A DNA stretch of 64,000 nucleotides. Source: Aequorivita marisscotiae. GTDB lineage: Bacteria; Bacteroidota; Bacteroidia; Flavobacteriales; Flavobacteriaceae. Every line of letters starts with the position of its first letter. The first letter of the stretch is position 1. The stretch is taken from contig NZ_CP122379.1 of the NCBI RefSeq assembly GCF_029814825.1, positions 2,790,001 through 2,854,000 on the forward strand. The letters run 5' to 3'. The translations under genes were made by a program, and so were the position numbers. Below the pieces are notes generated by a model, which was given only the letters and a program-made list of their open reading frames with translations, was not told the DNA's origin and did not search any database. Below are positions 44,793 through 53,017 of this stretch, one piece after another.

Positions 44793-44933
44793 ATGAAAAC
44801 TCTAAAGTATTTATTTATCGCAACAATTTTCTCTCTTGGAACCTTAGCTTCTTGTACCCCAGAAAGCATTCAAGATGAACAAACACCACAACAAATCAAA
44901 AAAAGCGACATCATCATACCTAGTAACGGGTAG
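44793..44933 (+). CDS. Tiny lipoprotein (CTPE family), copy 1, overlapping the next gene
   Basis: A 46-residue product: signal peptide MKTLKYLFIATIFSLG with a lipobox LASC (Cys21), then a short polar mature part CTPESIQDEQTPQQ and the end IPSNG. After processing only about 26 residues would remain on the lipid anchor. Its last 59 bases overlap the membrane protein gene in the +1 frame. The second copy at 45762 has identical length, the same lipobox and the same overlap, and both share a promoter, which argues that the frame is real. Similar tiny lipoproteins recur in flavobacteria as far as I know; function unknown. Confidence 0.75.
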   Translation: MKTLKYLFIATIFSLGTLASCTPESIQDEQTPQQIKKSDIIIPSNG

Positions 44934-45387
44934 TATAATTGCCCTAATCATAGCGGCAAGTCCTTATATCTTTTATTCATACACAAGTTTCCCACAAGTT
45001 AAAACGTGGGAAACTTTTTTGTTTACTTACGAGGCCAATTGGTATCAAAAAGTTCAAGTATCGGCATGGACAATGATGGGAAAATTTGTTCCTCTTTTTT
45101 TGTTAGCGATTTGGTTTATAACTTGTAAACATTGGTGGTATCACGTGATTTTAATACCCATTGGCATGTTTGCTTTTCAATTATTTAGCGTTATAAATGA
45201 TGATGTAGGTATTACCGATGAGGTAGAAATATGGTGGCTCTTTCCTATTATGCTCATAATAATTCCCTTTGTATATTTAATTAGAGCTCAGTTGGCTAAC
45301 AACCTAGTTCATAAAGACCTGAAAACATTTGAAGAGGAACTAAGTCAAAAGAAATCTTTTTGGGATCAGATCAAAGATCTCTTTTAA
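44875..45387 (+). CDS. Four-helix membrane protein, copy 1, overlapping the tiny lipoprotein gene
   Basis: A 170-residue protein with four predicted membrane helices (about 16-35, 65-85, 90-108 and 122-140). The N-terminus is basic (MNKHHNKSKK) and the C-terminus is charged (KDLKTFEEELSQKKSFWDQIKDLF), both probably cytoplasmic. Well-marked segments: FPQVKTWETFLFTYE in the first outer loop and WFITCKHWWYHVILIPIGM. A TAG in the same frame just upstream leaves the ATG at 44875, inside the lipoprotein gene, as the plausible start. Copy 2 (45844) aligns over the full length. Function unknown; the coupling suggests the two products act together. Confidence 0.8.
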   Translation: MNKHHNKSKKATSSYLVTGSIIALIIAASPYIFYSYTSFPQVKTWETFLFTYEANWYQKVQVSAWTMMGKFVPLFLLAIWFITCKHWWYHVILIPIGMFAFQLFSVINDDVGITDEVEIWWLFPIMLIIIPFVYLIRAQLANNLVHKDLKTFEEELSQKKSFWDQIKDLF

Positions 45388-45722
45388 TAGGGAGGTTAAT
45401 TATACCATCAAATTTTATATCTTAGCGTTCGTATTTACTATTCTATTTGGAGTATCTCTCACTAAATACTGATAAGTGATAGTTTTAAAACACAAGTTTA
45501 GGACAATTTTTCAATATTATTAAACCAAAATTTAGTTTTTCATTTTCAATAAATATCTATAAAAGCTACTGTTAGCCACAGAAATATTAAATTTATAGAT
45601 TTTAACATTTATCGCTAAATATACCTTATTATGCACCTTTAAACGTATTTTGTTGAATTTAAGCGTGATAAAACTTGTAAATATACAATTAACATAGTTA
45701 TTAAAAATAAGTTTTTTGGGTG
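45388..45722. other. Spacer between the two gene-pair copies, no gene seen
   Basis: About 335 AT-rich bases with no convincing reading frame. The minus-strand open frame here is AT-rich and has no family features. The right end carries the duplicated promoter. Confidence 0.5.
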
Positions 45723-45730
45723 TAGGTTTG
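45723..45730 (+). promoter_or_regulatory. -7 element of the second gene pair (TAGGTTTG)
   Basis: Identical to the box at 44753-44760 and at matching distance (31 bases) from the ATG at 45762, again followed by CCTCACAAAAACT. Confidence 0.7.
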
Positions 45731-45761
45731 TTACATATTAACCTCACAAAAACTTATTATT

Positions 45762-45902
45762 ATGAAAAACTTAAAACTTATTTTTGTAGCCGCAATTTTT
45801 GCCGCAGGATTATTTGCCTCATGTACCCCAGAAGGAATTCAAGATGAACAAACCACACAACAAATTGACGCGAGAACGGTTAAGGTTCCGCCAGCCGGAT
45901 AA
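45762..45902 (+). CDS. Tiny lipoprotein (CTPE family), copy 2, overlapping the next gene
   Basis: A 46-residue product: MKNLKLIFVAAIFAAG, lipobox FASC (Cys21), mature part CTPEGIQDEQTTQQ and end VPPAG. Same length as copy 1, with conserved CTPE-IQDEQT-QQI and a Pro-x-x-Gly end, while the signal peptide and the middle have drifted. The 59-base overlap with the membrane protein gene is kept exactly. Confidence 0.75.
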   Translation: MKNLKLIFVAAIFAAGLFASCTPEGIQDEQTTQQIDARTVKVPPAG

Positions 45903-46377
45903 AAAAAGCTTAATACAAGGCGGCATTATTGTATTTATAATAGGGTGTACTCCCTTACTATATTATGCCTATGAAAGTTTTCCAAGCGATACTCAAGTTT
46001 GGAAAACTTTCTTATTTACATTCACAACCGAATTTCCTTCAATATATCAATACGCTTGGTTTTTAACTGGAAAAATAATACCAGTTATTCTCTTACTCAT
46101 TTGGTTCTTTACCTGCAAACATTGGTGGCACTGGATTATACTAGTACCGCTTTCTATGTATGTTTTTCAATTGTTCAATCTTATAAAACAAAATTTTGGA
46201 GTAGATGAAGTTGAAATTATCTATGTCATTCCCATTATGATGGTTGTAATCCCCTTTGTCTATTTAATAAGAGCCAAACTCTTTAGCCAAATGCGACAAG
46301 ACGACCTAAAATCTTTTGAAAAGGAATTGCTGGAAAAACAATCCATCTGGCAGCAGATTAAAGAACTCTTTCGTTAA
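45844..46377 (+). CDS. Four-helix membrane protein, copy 2, overlapping the tiny lipoprotein gene
   Basis: A 177-residue homologue of the protein at 44875, with four membrane helices and matching motifs: ESFPSDTQVWKTFLFTF, GKIIPVILLLIWFFTCKHWW, PIMMVVIPFVYLIRAKL and the end KQSIWQQIKELF. The longest frame would start at a TTG at 45799; the ATG at 45844 corresponds exactly to the start of copy 1 (MNKPHNK against MNKHHNK). The copies differ at many positions, so the duplication is not recent. Confidence 0.8.
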   Translation: MNKPHNKLTRERLRFRQPDKKSLIQGGIIVFIIGCTPLLYYAYESFPSDTQVWKTFLFTFTTEFPSIYQYAWFLTGKIIPVILLLIWFFTCKHWWHWIILVPLSMYVFQLFNLIKQNFGVDEVEIIYVIPIMMVVIPFVYLIRAKLFSQMRQDDLKSFEKELLEKQSIWQQIKELFR

Positions 46378-46434
46378 ATCATTCATTAGGATTCTAAAAA
46401 TTATTCCGTAAATTGAGACTGCCAAATTAGTGCC

Positions 46435-47634
46435 ATGTCAAAACCAAAATCACCCTTCACCAGGGCTCAATTACTTCCGCAGGAGGAAACGCTCGAAATA
46501 TCCAAACAAAAAGGAGAACTATTTATCGGTATTCCTAAAGAAGCGTATTTTCAAGAAAAACGAATTTGCTTAACCCCAGATGCTGTTAATGCCATAGTGA
46601 ATAATGGCCATCGGGTGCTTATTGAAAATGGTGCAGGTATTGAAGCCGGTTTTGCCGATACCGAATATTCGGAAGCCGGCGCCGAAATGACCACCGATAA
46701 AAAGAAGGTATTTGGATGCCCTATGGTTTTAAAAGTAGAGCCCCCCACTCTCGACGAATTAGAATTAATTAATCCCAAAACGGTTCTTATTTCTGCCCTT
46801 CAATTAAAAACAAGGCAGAAATCATATTTTGAGGCACTGGCTAAAAAGAAAATTACGGCCTTAGCTTTTGAGTTTATTAAAGATGAAGACCACAGCTACC
46901 CCGCCGTAAAGGCATTAAGTGAAATTGCAGGAACGGCCTCTGTGCTTATCGCTGCCGAATTAATGGTAAACGCAAAAAAAGGAAACGGCTTGCTTTTTGG
47001 CAATATTAGTGGAGTTCCACCGGTAGAGGTAGTTGTAATTGGTGCTGGTACCGTGGGTGAGTTTGCCACACGATCTGCATTGGGCCTGGGAGCAAATGTA
47101 AAAGTTTTTGATAGTTCAATAACCAAACTAAGAACAATTCAGACGCACGTGGGTAGGATTTTATACACTTCTACAATCCAGCCTAAAAATCTTATGAAAG
47201 CATTACGACGCTGTGATGTTGCAATTGGTGCTGTTCGCGGTCATAACCGCGCTCCCATTATTGTAACTGAAGAAATGGTGCGCAATATGAAAAAAGGCGC
47301 TGTGGTTATTGATGTTTGTGTAGACATGGGCGGCTGTTTTGAAACCACCGAAATGACCAGTCATGACCAACCAACTTTTAAAAAACACGACGTTATCCAT
47401 TACGGGGTACCAAATATTCCAGCGCGATATCCTAAAACGGCATCTATTTCTATCAGTAATATCTTCACTCCCTATATTTTAGAAATTGCCGAAGGTGGCG
47501 GACTCGAAAACGCCATTCGCTTTGACAATGGTTTAAAAAATGGTTTGTACTTTTACCGCGGAATTTTAACAAGCAAAGCAGTTGCAGATTGGTTCGATAT
47601 GCCATATAGCGATATTAACTTGTTAATTTTTTAA
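46435..47634 (+). CDS. ald: Alanine dehydrogenase
   Basis: A 399-residue NAD-dependent enzyme that interconverts alanine and pyruvate plus ammonia. It has the IGIPKEAYFQEKRICLTPDAV start of the family, EKGA-type substrate loop region (RVLIENGAGIEAGF), NAD loop VVIGAGTVGEFA (near 200), and VIDVCVDMGGCFET with the active-site Asp. It is about 25 residues longer at the N-terminus than the Bacillus enzyme and closer to the Bacteroidota form. Single gene. Confidence 0.9.
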   Translation: MSKPKSPFTRAQLLPQEETLEISKQKGELFIGIPKEAYFQEKRICLTPDAVNAIVNNGHRVLIENGAGIEAGFADTEYSEAGAEMTTDKKKVFGCPMVLKVEPPTLDELELINPKTVLISALQLKTRQKSYFEALAKKKITALAFEFIKDEDHSYPAVKALSEIAGTASVLIAAELMVNAKKGNGLLFGNISGVPPVEVVVIGAGTVGEFATRSALGLGANVKVFDSSITKLRTIQTHVGRILYTSTIQPKNLMKALRRCDVAIGAVRGHNRAPIIVTEEMVRNMKKGAVVIDVCVDMGGCFETTEMTSHDQPTFKKHDVIHYGVPNIPARYPKTASISISNIFTPYILEIAEGGGLENAIRFDNGLKNGLYFYRGILTSKAVADWFDMPYSDINLLIF

Positions 47635-47680
47635 AAATTAGTTCGAATTTGTTTCGAATTAATAACCAAATTTCCTAAAA

Positions 47681-48058
47681 ATGAGATTAGCTTATAGATT
47701 GGTTTATTTTTCCGGTGGTTTTTTAATAGGAATAGCTCTGCTGTTTTTTATTCTCAGCGGAAAAAAAACATCCTGCGCTTACGGCCCCGAATCAAGAACC
47801 CTAAAAAATATTCGTTTAAAGGAACGCGCCTTTTCCGAAGAAACCCTCCGAGCATTACAGGAAAATAGTTTGGATACTTCGGCGATTTCAACACTTTTGG
47901 TAGAAGGCGATGTGCTTTTTTCAGAAAGTAACACCCAATTAGATTCTTGTAGAATTTATGTTATTGAAGGTGAAATTTCAGAAAAAAACCTAAAGTTAAC
48001 TATTGAAAACTGTGAGGAACTGGCAACTGTATTAAAGGCAAATATTAGTACTCAATAA
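47681..48058 (+). CDS. Small membrane-anchored DUF4258-like protein
   Basis: A 125-residue protein with one N-terminal membrane helix (about 7-27: VYFSGGFLIGIALLFFIL) and a small soluble domain (about 60-125: NSLDTSAISTLLVEGDVLFSES...CRIYVIEGEISEKNLKLTIENC) that looks like DUF4258. It follows the alanine dehydrogenase gene by 46 bases and converges with the proline dehydrogenase gene. Function unknown. Confidence 0.65.
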   Translation: MRLAYRLVYFSGGFLIGIALLFFILSGKKTSCAYGPESRTLKNIRLKERAFSEETLRALQENSLDTSAISTLLVEGDVLFSESNTQLDSCRIYVIEGEISEKNLKLTIENCEELATVLKANISTQ

Positions 48059-48063
48059 TCTTT

Positions 48064-49242
48064 TTAATTACTCAACTTTCTTCGCTCCCGCTCTTTTTTC
48101 AGAAGTGTGAGCTCGCGGCTTGTTTGTCCCGCCACAGACGTGTTTTCCTCTGCCCGACGAATTAAATAGGGCATTACATCTTTAACCGGACCAAAAGGAA
48201 TGTATTTAGACACATTATATCCTTCCGCACCAAGATTAAAGGTTATATGGTCGCTCATCCCGAAAAGTTGTCCGAACCAAATACGTTCATCACTTCGCGA
48301 AATTCCCTTCGCTTCCATCATATCCATAGCCAAATATGTGCTCAGTTCGTTATGGGTACCAATGTACAACTCAATATCGTCTAAGTTGTCCATTATGTAT
48401 TTCATGATTTCGTTAAAATTATCGTCAGTGGCTTTTTTGCTTTCGCAGATTGGAGATTTATAATTACCGGCTACAGCGCGCTCATTTTCCTTTTCCAAAT
48501 AGGCACCACGAACAATTTTAAACCCTAATTTATATCCTTTATCAAGCGCCTTTTTGTGTTGCTGTTTTAAATAATCTAAACGGTCCCATCTATAACATTG
48601 CAAGGTATTAAATATTATGGGGCGTTCTTTGTTATACTTTTCCATCATCCGTTCGCATAATTCGTCGGCGGCACCTTGCATCCAATATTCTTCGGCATCT
48701 ATCAATAAACTAATGCCACAATCATAAGCCGTTTTTGAAACGCTCTCGTAACGGGCTTCAATATTGCGCCATTGCTGCATTTCAACATCGGTTAAAGTTT
48801 GTTTGTTTGTTACCTTTTTAAAAACAGAATATCTGCCAAACCCAGTTGGTTTAAATACTGAAAATGGCATCGCTTTTTTATTCTTTGCAAATTCCGTTAG
48901 CTCGTTTACTTTGGCTGCAGTGGCATCAAATTGTGCGTCTTCTTCCTTTCCTTCAACCGAAAAATCTAAAATGGAGCATACCCCAACATCAGACAGCCTA
49001 TCAACCGTAGTCATACAGTCAGTTTCGCTTACACCTCCACAAAAATGGTCAAACACTGTTGATCGTATTAGTCCCTCCACCGGCAGATTTACGTTTAACG
49101 CAAATTTTGTTACAGCAGTTCCTATTTTCACCAATGGCTCCTTTGAAATCATTTTAAAAAGGAAATAAGCTCTTTCCAGTTCAGAATCGCTCTTTAGCCG
49201 AAAAGCTGTTTCAGTATTATCAAAAAGAGAATTTGAATTCAT
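48064..49242 (-). CDS. Proline dehydrogenase
   Basis: A 392-residue monofunctional FAD enzyme that oxidises proline to pyrroline-5-carboxylate. The barrel includes CSILDFSVEGKEED, VFKPTGFGR, LLIDAEEYWMQG, FKIVRGAYLEKEN and GTHNELSTYLAM, and ends YLIRRAEENTSVAGQTSRE, where the Arg pair and Glu bind substrate. The P5C dehydrogenase partner is not in the window. The longest frame starts 21 codons upstream at 49305; I chose the ATG at 49242 because the extra part would run through the promoter region. Confidence 0.93.
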   Translation of the reverse strand: MNSNSLFDNTETAFRLKSDSELERAYFLFKMISKEPLVKIGTAVTKFALNVNLPVEGLIRSTVFDHFCGGVSETDCMTTVDRLSDVGVCSILDFSVEGKEEDAQFDATAAKVNELTEFAKNKKAMPFSVFKPTGFGRYSVFKKVTNKQTLTDVEMQQWRNIEARYESVSKTAYDCGISLLIDAEEYWMQGAADELCERMMEKYNKERPIIFNTLQCYRWDRLDYLKQQHKKALDKGYKLGFKIVRGAYLEKENERAVAGNYKSPICESKKATDDNFNEIMKYIMDNLDDIELYIGTHNELSTYLAMDMMEAKGISRSDERIWFGQLFGMSDHITFNLGAEGYNVSKYIPFGPVKDVMPYLIRRAEENTSVAGQTSRELTLLKKERERRKLSN

Positions 49243-49262
49243 AAAGTTTATTATAAAGTGCA

Positions 49263-49280
49263 CAAATATAGTTAGATTTG
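49263..49280. promoter_or_regulatory. Back-to-back -7 elements for proline dehydrogenase and aroB
   Basis: TATATTTG on the minus strand (49263-49270) and TAGATTTG on the plus strand (49273-49280) are only two bases apart, so the two divergent promoters overlap. RNA polymerase could not occupy both at once. Confidence 0.55.
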
Positions 49281-49311
49281 ACTTCTGATTATATGATAAA
49301 ATCAATATTTA

Positions 49312-50382
49312 ATGGAAATTAATTTACCTGAAAAAGGACAAGTTTACCACGACCATCAATCGTGGAACGCTGTATCAAAATACATTGACAATCAAGTAGA
49401 TGCAAAAATATTTGTATTAGTAGATAAAAATACAGCTACCCATTGCCTACCCTATTTTTTAAAAAAATACGAAGGCGAAAAAAAAATTCACACAATAACC
49501 ATAGCGGTAGGCGAAATACATAAAAATATTACTACTTGTTTAAATGTTTGGAACACACTTTCCAATAGCGGTGCAGACCGTAATAGTATAATTATTAATC
49601 TTGGCGGTGGTGTAGTTACCGATCTGGGAGGCTTTGTGGCTTCTACCTTTAAACGGGGATTGCGATTTATAAATATCCCAACAACTTTATTAGCAATGGT
49701 TGATGCCTCGGTTGGCGGAAAAAATGGAGTAGATTTAGGACATCTAAAAAATCAAATAGGCGTAATAACCCAGCCCGAAATGGTTATTCTAGACACTAAC
49801 TTTTTACAAACCTTGCCCAAAGTGCATATAACATCCGGACTTGCCGAAATGTTAAAACACGGTTTAATTTATAGTGAAGATTATTGGGAAAGATTAAAGA
49901 AAATTACCATTGACAATAAGCGTGAGTTTGATGAATTGCTTATAGAATCGGTTGAAATAAAAAATAAAATAGTAACTGAAGATCCATTTGAAAAAAATCT
50001 TCGGAAAACACTAAATTACGGGCATACCCTCGGCCACGCAATTGAATCGTATCTCTTAAAAAACAAAAACAAACAACCTCTACTTCACGGCGAAGCTGTA
50101 GCAATTGGTCTAATTTTGGCAACGTATATTTCTGCTGAAAGTATAGGATTCCCCAAAGAAAAGTTGGATGATGTTGCCACTACTATTTTGGCATATTTTC
50201 CAAAAGTAGATTTTACCACAAACGATATTGATGAAGTTATAAAACTACTTGTCTTCGATAAAAAAAACAGCAATGGAGAGGTTCGCTTTGTACTTTTAGA
50301 GAATATTGGCCACCCACGAACAAATTGCACCGTAAGCAACAAATTGATTTTCAACGCATTTAACTATTATAAAAATTTCTAA
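49312..50382 (+). CDS. aroB: 3-dehydroquinate synthase
   Basis: A 356-residue enzyme of the shikimate pathway. NAD-binding LGGGVVTDLGGFVASTFKRG, the IPTTLLAMVDASVGGKNGVD signature, LNYGHTLGHAIE with zinc His, and LLHGEAVAIGL with zinc His are all present. It begins 69 bases from the proline dehydrogenase start and shares its promoter region. Confidence 0.96.
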   Translation: MEINLPEKGQVYHDHQSWNAVSKYIDNQVDAKIFVLVDKNTATHCLPYFLKKYEGEKKIHTITIAVGEIHKNITTCLNVWNTLSNSGADRNSIIINLGGGVVTDLGGFVASTFKRGLRFINIPTTLLAMVDASVGGKNGVDLGHLKNQIGVITQPEMVILDTNFLQTLPKVHITSGLAEMLKHGLIYSEDYWERLKKITIDNKREFDELLIESVEIKNKIVTEDPFEKNLRKTLNYGHTLGHAIESYLLKNKNKQPLLHGEAVAIGLILATYISAESIGFPKEKLDDVATTILAYFPKVDFTTNDIDEVIKLLVFDKKNSNGEVRFVLLENIGHPRTNCTVSNKLIFNAFNYYKNF

Positions 50383-50459
50383 AAATTATCTCGAAAAGAT
50401 TTTTATCTCTTCTATTTTTGAATAGTTTTATAACCTCAAATTAAAGATTGAAAATTAAA

Positions 50460-50753
50460 ATGAAGCGAATTATTGTAGATTATCGAAAGCTAACCCCAGA
50501 AATACTTTCACTATTGGTTGATAAATATCCTGACGGATACGATGACGATCATGTTATAACATTCAAAAACGCTAAAAATGAGACAGTTGAAGCTGTTGAG
50601 GTTAGAACAGAAGACACCATTTATTTGGTTAAAGTGAGTTCTCGTCTGGAAATTTCAATGGCTAATTTTGACGAAGATGACTATGAAGATGCAGATTTCA
50701 ATGAGCCAATAAGCGAAATGCCAGAGCGAAAAAAAATGGACGAAGAGGAATAA
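50460..50753 (+). CDS. Small acidic conserved hypothetical protein
   Basis: A 97-residue soluble protein with an N-terminal alpha/beta domain (MKRIIVDYRKLTPEILSLLVDKYPDGYDDDHVIT) and a strongly acidic C-terminus (NFDEDDYEDADFNEP, ending KKMDEEE). The longest frame starts at a TTG at 50448; the ATG at 50460 is preferred. I have a recollection of similar proteins labelled DNA primase in some flavobacterial genomes, but nothing here supports that. Ends at a strong terminator. Confidence 0.75.
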   Translation: MKRIIVDYRKLTPEILSLLVDKYPDGYDDDHVITFKNAKNETVEAVEVRTEDTIYLVKVSSRLEISMANFDEDDYEDADFNEPISEMPERKKMDEEE

Positions 50754-50766
50754 ACTTCCACACAAT

Positions 50767-50798
50767 AAAAAAAGAGGCTTTTCAGCCTCTTTTTTTTT
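50767..50798. terminator. Bidirectional terminator
   Basis: A stem AGAGGC/GCCTCT with loop TTTTCA, extended by a run of A before and T after, lies between two converging genes and can serve both. Confidence 0.88.
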
Positions 50799-50814
50799 AC
50801 ATTCATTTTAGGCA

Positions 50815-51363
50815 TTACGCATGTTGTAATTCGTGCTTACCTTCTTTTACCTCTTCAATTAGTTTGGAATTAAAAGCTGGCAGGTCGTCCGGATTTCTAC
50901 TGGTTACAAACCCTTCATCTACTACTACTTCTTCATCTACCCAATTGGCGCCGGCATTAATTAAATCGTCTTTAATTGAACTAAACGAAGTCATTTTTCT
51001 ACCTTTTACCACATTGGCCGAAATTAAAATTTGCGGTCCGTGGCATATAGCAGCCACAGGTTTTTTTTGTTCAAAAAAATGTTGAACAAATTTAAGCGCT
51101 TTATCATTTCGCCTTAATTTATCGGGATTTATAACGCCACCTGGTAAAACCAAAGCATTAAAATCTGTCGCAGATGCAGAATCCAACGTTTGATCAACAT
51201 TGTACTCATTGCTCCAGTTACCATCTGCCCAGCCTTTTATTGTTCCTTCTTTTTCACTAATAATCTCCACGTTAAAACCTTCCTTTTCCATCGCCTCTTT
51301 CGGTGATTTCAATTCAGATTCTTCAAATCCGTCAGTTGCTAATATTGCAATTCTCTTTTTCAT
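50815..51363 (-). CDS. DJ-1/PfpI family protein
   Basis: A 182-residue class I amidotransferase-like protein of the PfpI type. The nucleophile elbow Cys and His are in AAICHGPQILI, with VLPGGVINPDKLR before it and EVVVDEGFVTSRNPDDL after it. Members are described as stress proteases, deglycases or chaperones; the activity cannot be decided here. Single gene. Confidence 0.9.
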   Translation of the reverse strand: MKKRIAILATDGFEESELKSPKEAMEKEGFNVEIISEKEGTIKGWADGNWSNEYNVDQTLDSASATDFNALVLPGGVINPDKLRRNDKALKFVQHFFEQKKPVAAICHGPQILISANVVKGRKMTSFSSIKDDLINAGANWVDEEVVVDEGFVTSRNPDDLPAFNSKLIEEVKEGKHELQHA

Positions 51364-51471
51364 ATTCTTCTCTTTTTTAAGTTAAACAATTAATTAAGAC
51401 CAATATACTATGGAGTTGGCGGTATATCAATTTTACGATAATAATGTTTTATTAATCTTTGTTAAGAAATA

Positions 51472-52428
51472 CTAAGGTTTGGTGTTACTCTTTAAGATTT
51501 CGGCTTTTTTTTTATCTTCTTCTACCTTCCTTTTATACGCGCGCAGCTCCTCCATTTCGCGTTCATATGAAAGTGTAGCATTACTGGAAGGTTCTATTTT
51601 AATATTTCTAAAAAGGGCCCAATTAACCGTAAGTTCAGCTCCAAAAAACAGAATAAGACAGGTGTAATAAACCCAAAGAAGGATAAGCACCAAACTGCCC
51701 GCTGCACCATAGACCGAAGCCGGATCTGATGCCGAAAAATAAAAACCAATTAAATATTTACCCACCAAAAATAGAAGTGCTGTAATGGAAGCCCCAATAA
51801 GGTTAGTTTTCCATTTTATTTTTACATCGGGGAGCAAAGTGAAAATTGTGGCAAATAAGGCGGTTATTATTATTTGCGAAAAAACAAAATTTAAAATCTG
51901 GACTACTTGCGACGAAAGATCGGTATAGTAATTTCCAATTAAGTCGCTTAAAGCATTTATTGCACTGGTAATAACCAATGAAATTAACAACAATAACCCA
52001 ATTGCCAGTACCATGCCAAAAGAGATTGCTCTACGCTTAAGCGTATCTATAAACGTGTTTTTTTTGGCACGGACGCTCCAAATATCATTAAGCGCCTTTT
52101 GCAACTGAAAAAACACTCCCGTAGCTCCAAATATTAGTACACCAATCCCAAAAATTATAAATAACAGCGAGCTTTCTGACAAAGTAGAATTAATTATCAT
52201 GGTCTGTACCAGCTCTGCGCTTCCCTTACCTATAAGCCCACTAATTTCACCGGTAATTCTTCCTTCAACTGCTTCCCTACCAAAAAATACTCCTGCAAAA
52301 TGTACTGATATTATTAATAATGAAGGCAATGAAAATAGAGCATAATAGGCAATAACCGCACTTTTGGCCCACGGATCATTTTTGTCCCAACTTAAGTAAG
52401 TGTTTTTTAAAAGTTTTAAAAATTTCAT
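51472..52428 (-). CDS. YihY/BrkB family inner-membrane protein
   Basis: A 318-residue protein with six membrane helices. It starts LKNTYLSWDKNDPWAKSAVIAYYALFSLPSLLI, typical of the family, with FGATGVFFQLQKALNDIWSV and YGAAGSLVLILLWVYYTCLILFFGAELT. The C-terminal 45 residues are charged and cytoplasmic (KRKVEEDKKKAEI). The family was once taken for ribonuclease BN, which is wrong; its role is open. It starts directly after the stop of the DinB-like gene. Confidence 0.92.
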   Translation of the reverse strand: MKFLKLLKNTYLSWDKNDPWAKSAVIAYYALFSLPSLLIISVHFAGVFFGREAVEGRITGEISGLIGKGSAELVQTMIINSTLSESSLLFIIFGIGVLIFGATGVFFQLQKALNDIWSVRAKKNTFIDTLKRRAISFGMVLAIGLLLLISLVITSAINALSDLIGNYYTDLSSQVVQILNFVFSQIIITALFATIFTLLPDVKIKWKTNLIGASITALLFLVGKYLIGFYFSASDPASVYGAAGSLVLILLWVYYTCLILFFGAELTVNWALFRNIKIEPSSNATLSYEREMEELRAYKRKVEEDKKKAEILKSNTKP

Positions 52429-52944
52429 TTATAAATAGCGTTCATTAATAATATTTCTATGATGAATTTCATGACCGCAGATTATAAATCCGGCAGCAGC
52501 CACAGATAATACGCTGTTATTGGCTTTACCGCAACGCCTTAGTTGCATCGTGCTAAAACCGCTATATAAACTAATGGTAGCGTTACGAACAGCGCTATAC
52601 TCCTTTAGGAGAGCATCGGCAGTTTTAAGATTTGCCAAAGCATTTTCAGCAAAAAGATTTTCATCAAAACCATCTAAATTTGCTTCATCCACGCGTGAAA
52701 AGTATAAAGCTCTATATACAAATACACGTTCTGTATCTATTATGTGCTGTAAGATATCTTTTGGCGTCCATTTATTTTCTTTGTATCGATACTCCCATAA
52801 GGAAGTTTCTAGATTTTCAAAATAGTTTTCCGTTTCTACCTGTCCCCTTTGCAGAGCTTCGAGTAGCGGTTTATCACCAACTAAGTTTAAGTATTTTTGA
52901 TAATATGAATTATAAGTTGATTTGTCAAGATCCGTTAGGGTCAT
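52429..52944 (-). CDS. DinB-like protein
   Basis: A 171-residue four-helix protein of the DinB/YfiT superfamily. Metal-binding His residues are likely in DILQHIIDTERVF and CGHEIHHRNIINERYL, at the usual positions in helices 2 and 4. WTPKDIL is a family mark. Such proteins are thiol-dependent transferases or hydrolases with diverse substrates. Zero spacing to the BrkB-like gene suggests a two-gene operon. Confidence 0.9.
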   Translation of the reverse strand: MTLTDLDKSTYNSYYQKYLNLVGDKPLLEALQRGQVETENYFENLETSLWEYRYKENKWTPKDILQHIIDTERVFVYRALYFSRVDEANLDGFDENLFAENALANLKTADALLKEYSAVRNATISLYSGFSTMQLRRCGKANNSVLSVAAAGFIICGHEIHHRNIINERYL

Positions 52945-52961
52945 AGTTTTATTTTAAAGAT

Positions 52962-52992
52962 AAAAAAAACCTTTGCTGTTTGGCAAAGGTTT
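52962..52992 (-). terminator. Terminator after the Lrp-type gene
   Basis: Stem AAACCTTTGC/GCAAAGGTTT with a 6-base loop, followed on the minus strand by a run of T. It lies 26 bases after the stop of the Lrp-type regulator. Confidence 0.85.
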
Positions 52993-53017
52993 AATGAATA
53001 TTAATTTTTGAAAAAAA

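Noticed and set aside
44793..45387. Possible frameshift sequencing error joining the lipoprotein and the membrane protein
   Set aside because: Both tandem copies have the same two-frame layout and the same 59-base overlap, which an error would not reproduce.
45532..45747. Minus-strand frame of 71 codons in the spacer between the gene-pair copies
   Set aside because: AT-rich sequence with no family signal, and it overlaps the promoter of copy 2.
51472..52428. Ribonuclease BN call for the YihY/BrkB-like protein
   Set aside because: The family is an inner-membrane protein; the old ribonuclease name came from a misassigned gene.
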